The notes under the pieces were generated by a model that was given only the letters and a program-made list of their open reading frames with translations, was not told the DNA's origin and searched no databases. Shown here piece after piece: positions 54,001-60,950 of a stretch of DNA of 64,000 nt. The DNA comes from JACNIZ01 sp964344765 (GTDB lineage Bacteria > Planctomycetota > UBA1135): assembly GCA_964344765.1 (NCBI GenBank), contig CAYFOM010000014.1:1-64000 (forward strand), given 5' to 3'. The translations under genes were made by a program, and so were the position numbers. Numbering within the stretch: the first letter of the stretch is position 1; each line of letters opens with the position of its first letter.

Positions 54001-54598
54001 CATCCGCGATTCTGCGTTGGCGGCAAGTGGTTTGTTGGTCGACAAGGTAGGCGGACCTAGTGTCAAGCCTTATCAGCCGGATGGTTTGTGGAAGGCGGTC
54101 GGTTACACCGGAAGTAACACCGCCAACTTCGCCCGCGACAACGGCGACGCGCTTTATCGCCGCAGCATGTACACCTTCTGGAAGCGAACCTCGCCGCCGC
54201 CGACGATGAGTTTGTTCGACGCGCCAACGCGCGAATCATGCATTGTTCAACGCGAGCGCACTAACACACCGTTGCAAGCTTTGGCGTTGTGGAACGACAC
54301 TCAGTTCGTCGAAGCTGCGCGCACGCTGGCGGCGATGATGATGAAAGACAAAGCGCCGATTGCGTTGGCTTTCCGTCGCGTGTTGGCGCGTGAGCCGCGA
54401 ACCGAAGAGGTTGCGGTTCTGAAGCAATTGTTGAAGCGTCAAATGGATGAGTTCGCTGCCAACCCGGAAGGTGCCAAGCAATTGTTGGAGGTCGGTGAAG
54501 CCACTTACGATCGCAACTTGAAGCCGGTGGAGCTCGCGGCGTGGACCAGCGTCGCCAGCGTGATCTTGAACTTGGATGAAACGGTGACCCGCTTGTAA
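51032..54598 (+). CDS. Planctomycete cytochrome C + DUF1549 + DUF1553 protein
   Basis: 1188 aa from ATG 51032, which gives the signal peptide [22 protein letters not shown]. PSCyt1 haem site C46-F-L-C49-H50 is followed by DUF1549 ([16 protein letters not shown] to [18 protein letters not shown], with a second CAQCH at the expected place). An inserted region of about 400 residues (about 390-790) has beta domains ([32 protein letters not shown]), resembling carbohydrate-binding inserts. DUF1553 closes the protein ([42 protein letters not shown]). Likely an exported redox-linked complex with the DUF1501 protein next door, whose biochemical role is unproven. Confidence 0.9.
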   Translation: [1188 protein letters not shown]

Positions 54599-54610
54599 GG
54601 AGGAAGATTG

Positions 54611-56050
54611 ATGACGAAACAAAACTCCAACGAATCTTTCAGCGGCAAGAAAATCGGTCGCCGCGATTTCCTGCGCAACAGCGGTGCATTGCTGGCGAGT
54701 TCGGCGATGGCTTCGATGATGCCAAGCAGTTTGTTCGGCGCAACGGCGGCAACGCGCGGCACCAAAGCCAAGCGTGTGATCCACCTGTTCATGGCCGGCG
54801 GTTTTTCGCAGCTGGACACTTTCGATTACAAGCCGGCGCTGGCCGATCGCTTTGATGAAGACTTGCCCGATTCCATCCGCAAAGGGCAGCGCATTACCAC
54901 GATGACGTCGGGGCAAGATCGTTTGCCGGTGGCGCCGTCGACATTCAAGTTTGCGCAATATGGTCAAAGTGGTGCGTGGGTCAGTGAGCTGCTGCCGCAC
55001 ACCGCGAGCATCGTCGACAAGATTGCGATCGTGAAGAGTGTGCACACCGAAGCGATCAACCACGACCCGGCAATTACCTTCACTTTGTCCGGTCACCAAC
55101 TGCCGGGTCGGCCAAGTTTGGGTGCGTGGATGTCGTACGGCATGCCGACGCAAAACCCGGACCTGCCCAGCTTCGTCGTCATGACGCCGACGTGGACCGG
55201 TCGCCAAGAAGCGCAAGCTTTATACAGCCGTCTGTGGGGCACCGGATTCCTGCCGACTCAACACCAGGGTGTGGCACTACGCGCGCAGGGCGATCCGATT
55301 TTGTACTTGTCTGATCCTCCTGGAATCGACCGCGATTCGCGTCGCGCGATGTTGGATAGTTTGAATCAGTTGAACCAGCAGCGCTTAGATCGCGAGGGCG
55401 ACCCGGAAATCCAAACGCGGATTGCGCAGTACGAAATGGCTTACCGCATGCAGTCGTCGGTGCCGGAGTTGACCGACATCAGCGACGAACCGCAGCATGT
55501 TTTGGACTTGTACGGACCCGAAGTCAAAACTCCGGGTACCTTCGCACATTCATGCTTGTTGGCGCGGCGCATGGCCGAGCGCGGCGTGATGTGCATTCAA
55601 TCCTTCATTCGCGGTTGGGACCACCACTTTGCGTTGCCGGCGACCATTCGTCGCAGTTGCAAAGACATCGACCAGCCTTGTGCCGGTTTGATTTTGGATT
55701 TGGAACAACGCGGCATGTTGGATGAAACGCTAGTGGTATTCGGCACTGAATTCGGTCGTACCGTTTATTGCCAAGGCAAGTTGACGGTCGATGATCATGG
55801 TCGCGATCACCACCCGCGCTGCTTCACTTATTGGTTGGCTGGCGGCGGCATCAAAGGCGGCGTCGTGCACGGCGAGACCGACGACTTCAGCTACAACATC
55901 ATCAAAGATCCGGTGCACTTGCACGACATCAATGCAACCGTGTTGCACTGCTTGGGCATGGATCACACCAAGCTGACTTACCGCTACCAAGGTCGCGATT
56001 TCCGTTTGACCGATGTTGGTGGCGAGTTAGTGAAGCCGATTTTGGCTTAA
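54611..56050 (+). CDS. Tat-exported DUF1501 protein
   Basis: 479 aa. A strong Shine-Dalgarno AAGGAGG (54597-54603) with 7-nt spacing selects ATG 54611 over the TTG three bases before. A Tat signal lies at R17-R18 ([10 protein letters not shown]). Alkaline-phosphatase-like fold typical of DUF1501 (sulfatase relatives) with metal-type motifs [28 protein letters not shown] and [24 protein letters not shown]. It starts 12 bp after its usual DUF1549/DUF1553 partner; the Tat route implies it folds with cofactor in the cytoplasm. Confidence 0.92.
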   Translation: MTKQNSNESFSGKKIGRRDFLRNSGALLASSAMASMMPSSLFGATAATRGTKAKRVIHLFMAGGFSQLDTFDYKPALADRFDEDLPDSIRKGQRITTMTSGQDRLPVAPSTFKFAQYGQSGAWVSELLPHTASIVDKIAIVKSVHTEAINHDPAITFTLSGHQLPGRPSLGAWMSYGMPTQNPDLPSFVVMTPTWTGRQEAQALYSRLWGTGFLPTQHQGVALRAQGDPILYLSDPPGIDRDSRRAMLDSLNQLNQQRLDREGDPEIQTRIAQYEMAYRMQSSVPELTDISDEPQHVLDLYGPEVKTPGTFAHSCLLARRMAERGVMCIQSFIRGWDHHFALPATIRRSCKDIDQPCAGLILDLEQRGMLDETLVVFGTEFGRTVYCQGKLTVDDHGRDHHPRCFTYWLAGGGIKGGVVHGETDDFSYNIIKDPVHLHDINATVLHCLGMDHTKLTYRYQGRDFRLTDVGGELVKPILA

Positions 56051-56052
56051 GC

Positions 56053-56817
56053 ATGAAACACCGGGTTGCTTTTGCACTCGCCATGACGCTGGCGGTGTCT
56101 TGCGGAAAGAGCTATGACATCAAAGGAGGGCGACCTGGCGATTTAATGAAGTATTTTGTGTTTGCAGATTGTGTGTCGCTTCCAACAAATTGGACTTTGG
56201 AAGGCGGCGCATATGTAGGGCAGAAAGGCGAAATTGATATGGAAGTGGTTTTGGATTCGCAAGAGCGAGTCATTTCTTTTAGCTGGGCGAACCAGGGTGT
56301 GGTTCATTGCAAGGGGAACTTCAACTACCACAATGGAATCAGAACCGGCACGATTTACAAAGGGTTCGGTACACCGGATCCACGGACGGATGGTTCATGG
56401 AAGGTCATCACCTTTCACGCCGATGGTTCCATCACCGGGGTGGGTACTTATGAGGAAAAAGGTGTGGAGATGCGATCGGTCTATGCAGAAAACGGGTTCG
56501 AGAAATTTGAAATTGCCCGATTGAAGGAACTGACCGATCGAATTACCGTCACTTCCGATAGTGAATCCACCATGACCAAGGTGGATTTCCACTCCGCGGC
56601 TCGGATGAAGTATTACGAGGTTGAGGTTTTCAACGACGAAGGAATCTGGGATGCCTTCATGCTGATTTGTGAAGATTCCCAAATGCAATTTGAGGTGGTG
56701 ATTCCACCCACCGGTGGCACCCTTCGCTACCGCAACCCCAACCCTGTAGGCCCTTGGTTTTCGATGCCCATTCCCGCACCCGTAGATGGAAAAGTGGAGA
56801 TTATTGAGGGAGGTTGA
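56053..56817 (+). CDS. Putative lipoprotein of unknown function
   Basis: 254 aa from ATG 56053, two bases after the DUF1501 stop. A short signal with a lipobox-like LAVSC (Cys17) is followed by a mainly beta globular domain with repeated G-x-I/W turns (GTIYKGFGTPDPRTDG, FHADGSITGVGTYEEKG), reminiscent of MORN-like or toxin-immunity-like repeats. No family named. Position makes it a likely member of the DUF1501 transcript. Confidence 0.65.
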   Translation: MKHRVAFALAMTLAVSCGKSYDIKGGRPGDLMKYFVFADCVSLPTNWTLEGGAYVGQKGEIDMEVVLDSQERVISFSWANQGVVHCKGNFNYHNGIRTGTIYKGFGTPDPRTDGSWKVITFHADGSITGVGTYEEKGVEMRSVYAENGFEKFEIARLKELTDRITVTSDSESTMTKVDFHSAARMKYYEVEVFNDEGIWDAFMLICEDSQMQFEVVIPPTGGTLRYRNPNPVGPWFSMPIPAPVDGKVEIIEGG

Positions 56818-56865
56818 GCAATTTTCGCGCTGATCCTATAAAACAGAGAACTCCTCCCATTTCAC

Positions 56866-58119
56866 ATGATCACCCTCTCCCTACTCCTCACCGCCGCTCA
56901 GTACCCGCTCGAGCCCATCGCATTCATGCCCAGCACGCAGCCGGAGCAACGGCTCGGGGAGAGTTTCGCCGAACTGGGCGACGTCAACGATGACGGGGTC
57001 AGTGACTTTGCCGTCGGCAGTCCGGGGTACTTGCCGGCCAGTGGATGGGGGAGTGGATTGGTGCAGGTTTACTCCGGCGCCGACGGCAGCGAGCTTTATC
57101 AGGTGCATCCCATATCCGGGGTGGATTCATTGCTTGGGCAGAAATTGGCCGTCATCGGTGACGTCAACAGTGATGGGGCAAATGATTATGTGATTGGTTG
57201 CGGAGGCCACACCGGTGCTTATGTGGTGTCGGGGCGCAACGGCAATCGCTTGCTGGACATCGACACGGCTTCCAACGGTCAGGTCGGCATGCAGCTGCAA
57301 ACCCTCGGCGACATGACCGGCGACGGTATGCCCGAGTTCGTCATCGGTCTACCCAACGAACATGCAAACGGCTTAATCGTGTCCGGCCGCATGATGATCT
57401 TCAACGGCGCCGACGGTTCGCTTCATCACGAAATGTCGGGTCAACAAGACTACCGCCAACTCGGCAACATGATTGCGGCACCGGGCGACCTCAATCAAGA
57501 TGGAATCGCCGACCTGATCATCGGCGGCGTCGATGGAATCACCATGCCGTTCAACGGCGGCTTCACCGCACTTAACGGCGCCGATTTCCAACCGTTGTTC
57601 AGCCGCGATCGCGTCAGCTTGCAACACAGCACGCTCGACCTGGATGCAGTCGCCGACTTCAATCACGACGGCATCAACGACTTCTTGGTAACGGGATATC
57701 AATCTCATCCCAACGAATTGTGGTTCCAAGGCGTCACCCACTTGTTGTCCGGCGCCGACGGCAGCCACATTCTGAAAATCATCGGCGATGACTTTGAAGA
57801 CTTCGGTCGTGCATCTACCGCGCTAGGCGACATGGATGGCGACGGTAGCGATGACATCGGCGTATTGTCGTTCCAACTCAATCGCGCTTGGCAACTGAAG
57901 CCAACTGTGAAAGTATTCTCAGGTCACGACGGCTCGCTACTCGGCGAAGCAGCAACGCCCGGACACAACTTCTTCATTGTCCGTTTGTTTCCAATGTCCG
58001 ACCTTGATGGCGATGGGCGCGATGAATTAATCGTCGGCATTCCAGAAAATCAAGTCGGCATCGATCCGCCCAACTTCTTGCCTGGCGGCGAGGTGCACGC
58101 GTTGGCGTTGAAGTTGTAA
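56866..58119 (+). CDS. Secreted FG-GAP repeat protein without C-terminal module
   Basis: 417 aa with a very short signal-like start (ITLSLLLTAAQYPL). FG-GAP blades carry Ca loops GDVNDDGVSDFAVGSP, GDVNSDGANDYVIG, GDLNQDGIADLIIGG and GDMDGDGSDDIGV through nearly the entire length. Unlike the pair at 21324-24777 it stops directly after the last blade, so the C-terminal beta module is missing. Likely a surface protein. Confidence 0.8.
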   Translation: MITLSLLLTAAQYPLEPIAFMPSTQPEQRLGESFAELGDVNDDGVSDFAVGSPGYLPASGWGSGLVQVYSGADGSELYQVHPISGVDSLLGQKLAVIGDVNSDGANDYVIGCGGHTGAYVVSGRNGNRLLDIDTASNGQVGMQLQTLGDMTGDGMPEFVIGLPNEHANGLIVSGRMMIFNGADGSLHHEMSGQQDYRQLGNMIAAPGDLNQDGIADLIIGGVDGITMPFNGGFTALNGADFQPLFSRDRVSLQHSTLDLDAVADFNHDGINDFLVTGYQSHPNELWFQGVTHLLSGADGSHILKIIGDDFEDFGRASTALGDMDGDGSDDIGVLSFQLNRAWQLKPTVKVFSGHDGSLLGEAATPGHNFFIVRLFPMSDLDGDGRDELIVGIPENQVGIDPPNFLPGGEVHALALKL

Positions 58120-58188
58120 ATCATTCCCAATAGAAACCGCAAGAATTTGCGGGACGGCGACCAGGGTGGTAACGTCGGTATTCAAATT

Positions 58189-58506
58189 ATGAAAACCAAA
58201 GCCCTAGTCGCCGGCATCTTGTTGCTGGTGTCGCTCTCGCTGTTTCACTTCTTTCATCTGCTGTTCGCCGACCCCATCTCGGCTGCGGAAAAAGAGGCGG
58301 ATAAGCTCGGCTGGTCACAACCAGATCGAGTGGTTTCGGCTGGTGGTTATTCCAGCGGCCTGCTGAATTACGATGCGTACTTGCGCTTCCATTCCAAGAC
58401 GCACCCCGAGGTCGGCGAAATTTCGGTGTTGATTCATAAGCCGTCGCCGTTCCATTCGTGGCAGTTGCGCGAATACAACATGGAACACCCGCTAGAGGAA
58501 ATGTAA
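58189..58506 (+). CDS. Small anchored protein of unknown function
   Basis: 105 aa from ATG 58189. One membrane segment (ALVAGILLLVSLSLFHFFHLLF) then about 75 soluble residues with HPEVGEISVLIHKPSPFHSW. No recognised family. It sits between the FG-GAP and CotH genes on the same strand, 42 bp from the likely CotH start. An upstream in-frame ATG at 58147 gives no better signal. Confidence 0.5.
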   Translation: MKTKALVAGILLLVSLSLFHFFHLLFADPISAAEKEADKLGWSQPDRVVSAGGYSSGLLNYDAYLRFHSKTHPEVGEISVLIHKPSPFHSWQLREYNMEHPLEEM

Positions 58507-58548
58507 CAACCGAAGTCACATTTGTTGGATAGGATTGAACGCTGGCAC

Positions 58549-60939
58549 ATGCGTTTCCGTCACCTCCTACCCATCGCCCTGGCGAGCGTTGTGCTCGCAT
58601 CCATCGCTTCTGCGCAGGATCTATATGACCGCAACGTTTTGCGGACTATAGACTTACAATTCTCGCAGCCGGACTGGGAAGACCAGCTGAAGAACAACAA
58701 AGCCGCCGGGCTGGAAGAGTATATTCCTTGCGATATGACCGTCGAAGGGGTGCTGTACCCAAATGTCGGCGTGCGCTACAAGGGAAATTCTTCTTATTGG
58801 ATCGCCACCAACGGCCAAAAGAGGCCGATGTCCATCGACCTGAATGCCTTCGGTGTTGACCAGGAGATCATGGGACGTTCCAAGTTGGTGCTGAATAACC
58901 AGTGGTCCGATTCCAGTTTGATGCGCGAGATCATGGCGTATCGAATTTTGGGCGAAGTGATGCCGGCGCCGGGCGCGAACTTCGTCAAGGTGTTGATCAA
59001 TGGTGACAACTACGGCATCTACACCAGCGTGGAACACTTGGGCGGCGACTTCTGCCGCGATCGCTTTGGCAGCGATGATGGTTTCCGCTACAAAGCTGTG
59101 CCGCCGGACCAATGGCCCGACACTTTGACGCCGCCGCCGCCGCCGGGTGATTTGGCGTTGCAAGACATTCTTCAAAACATGGTGCGTGCCGAGCGTGCTT
59201 ATGAATTGAAGAACCGCGAAATGGATCCGTTGCATCACGTCGAGCTGTTGAATGCGATTGAGGTGCTGAACAATACGTCCAGCGATTTTCTGCTGGCCGA
59301 GTTGAACCCGCTGTTTGATACCGATCAAGCCATTCGTTATTTGGCGGCCAACAACGCGGTGGTTTCGTTGGATGCTTACTACAACTCCGGCCGCAACTAC
59401 TACTTGGTTGAGCACCCGCGCCATCATCAACTGCAGATTTTGCCGTGGGATTACAACATGGCGTTCGGTGGTTATCAGGGCGGTAATGATCTTTCGCCGA
59501 CCGCCGGCAAGGGCGACGCCAACCGACCGCTGTTGCCGAATTTGGTCAAGGGTACGGTGCTGCGTCAGGAGTACTTGGCGCACATTCGCGAGATTAATGC
59601 GCGCTGGATGGATCCGGCGATTTTGAATCCGGAGATTGATGCGTTGGAAGCTTTGATCGACGCCGAAGTTCAAGCCGATACTCGTTTGGCATTGAGTTAT
59701 AACGGTTGGAAGAGTGGGGTTTCGCAGTTGAAGAACTTCATCAGCAACCGCCACAATTACTTGAATACTCATTCACTGATCGACGTCGAAGTGCCGAATT
59801 ACGTTGCTTATGGTTTGAGCAACTCCGCGCCGACCTCCAACGATTCGGTTTTGGTTTGGGCGCAGGTGGAAAACGCCAATGATCCGGTCGAAGCAGTGCA
59901 CGTGCACTATCGCGCGCAAGGCGCCTTCATCGCACTCCAAATGCTCGACGACGGTTTGTCCGGTGACGGCGCCGCTGGCGATGGCATTTATGCCGCAACC
60001 ATTCCCGCGCAAACCGGTGGCAGCACCGTCGAATACTTCCTGCACGCCGAATGCACCAACAGCAACGCGGTCAGCTACGAACCATACTCGTCGAGCCATG
60101 AGCCGATGTCATACTTCGTCTCGCCAACGGTGAGCGATAGCGACGTCGTCATCAACGAATTCGTCGCCAGCAACCAAACCGGTCCGGTCGACGAAATGGG
60201 TGAGCACGAAGATTGGCTGGAGTTGCACAACCACGGCACCAGCACGTTGGACCTCAGCGGCATGTGGTTGTCCGACGAACTGGAAGACCCAATGAAGTGG
60301 CAAATCCCGGCCGGCACCACGCTGGCTCCGGATCAATTCCTGCTGATCTGGGCAGACGGCGAAGAGCTCGACGGCCCGCTGCACACTAACTTCAAGCTCT
60401 CCTCCGCCGGTGAAGACCTCACACTGTTTGACGTCGACGGCACCACGATGCGCGACTTCCTGCGCTTCGGTCCACAGCAAGCCGATATCGCAACCGGACG
60501 AATGTTTGAAGGTGACAACATGTGGGTGACGCTGACTCAAACCACACCGTCGGCTTCTAATGAAATTAGTTGTGGTGCGCGCGAATACCAAGCGCTGGAT
60601 CCAGGAAATAACTCGGCCGAGTTGGAATTGATCGGCACCCCAAACGTCGGCGCACAAGTGGATTTGATGTTGGCCAGCTTCCTGCCTAGTTCGGTGGTGC
60701 AGTTGCAAATCGGTACTCAGGCAGTTAGCCAAGGGCACGAGGCATCTGGGTTGACCGGCTTGGTCGATGGCCTGCTCCAACAAATTCCAGTTTCGATCGA
60801 CGCCACCGGCAACGCCACCGTTCCCTTCGACATTCCGTCGAACCCGTTGTTGGCCGGCACTCGCGTGTACTTGCAAGCCGGCATCCTCGGCCCCAACGCA
60901 ATCGCCAGCCACGGTTTGGAAGTTGTGATCTGTCCGTAG
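58549..60939 (+). CDS. Secreted CotH kinase-like protein with lamin-tail domain
   Basis: 796 aa from ATG 58549 (signal peptide LLPIALASVVLASIASAQ). Residues about 20-430 are a CotH-type spore-coat kinase fold (VGVRYKGNSSYW, LVLNNQWSDSSLMREIMAYRIL, LINGDNYGIYTSVEHLGGDF, PWDYNMAFGGY), atypical kinases that can phosphorylate extracellular proteins. A beta domain follows, then a lamin-tail domain at about 535-670 (VINEFVASNQTGPVDEMGEHEDWLELHN). The last 110 residues are a beta-rich C-terminal module (GNATVPFDIPSNPLLAGTRVYLQAGIL) like that of other exported proteins here. Possibly phosphorylates surface proteins. Confidence 0.85.
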   Translation: MRFRHLLPIALASVVLASIASAQDLYDRNVLRTIDLQFSQPDWEDQLKNNKAAGLEEYIPCDMTVEGVLYPNVGVRYKGNSSYWIATNGQKRPMSIDLNAFGVDQEIMGRSKLVLNNQWSDSSLMREIMAYRILGEVMPAPGANFVKVLINGDNYGIYTSVEHLGGDFCRDRFGSDDGFRYKAVPPDQWPDTLTPPPPPGDLALQDILQNMVRAERAYELKNREMDPLHHVELLNAIEVLNNTSSDFLLAELNPLFDTDQAIRYLAANNAVVSLDAYYNSGRNYYLVEHPRHHQLQILPWDYNMAFGGYQGGNDLSPTAGKGDANRPLLPNLVKGTVLRQEYLAHIREINARWMDPAILNPEIDALEALIDAEVQADTRLALSYNGWKSGVSQLKNFISNRHNYLNTHSLIDVEVPNYVAYGLSNSAPTSNDSVLVWAQVENANDPVEAVHVHYRAQGAFIALQMLDDGLSGDGAAGDGIYAATIPAQTGGSTVEYFLHAECTNSNAVSYEPYSSSHEPMSYFVSPTVSDSDVVINEFVASNQTGPVDEMGEHEDWLELHNHGTSTLDLSGMWLSDELEDPMKWQIPAGTTLAPDQFLLIWADGEELDGPLHTNFKLSSAGEDLTLFDVDGTTMRDFLRFGPQQADIATGRMFEGDNMWVTLTQTTPSASNEISCGAREYQALDPGNNSAELELIGTPNVGAQVDLMLASFLPSSVVQLQIGTQAVSQGHEASGLTGLVDGLLQQIPVSIDATGNATVPFDIPSNPLLAGTRVYLQAGILGPNAIASHGLEVVICP

Positions 60940-60950
60940 AATAGAACTGG

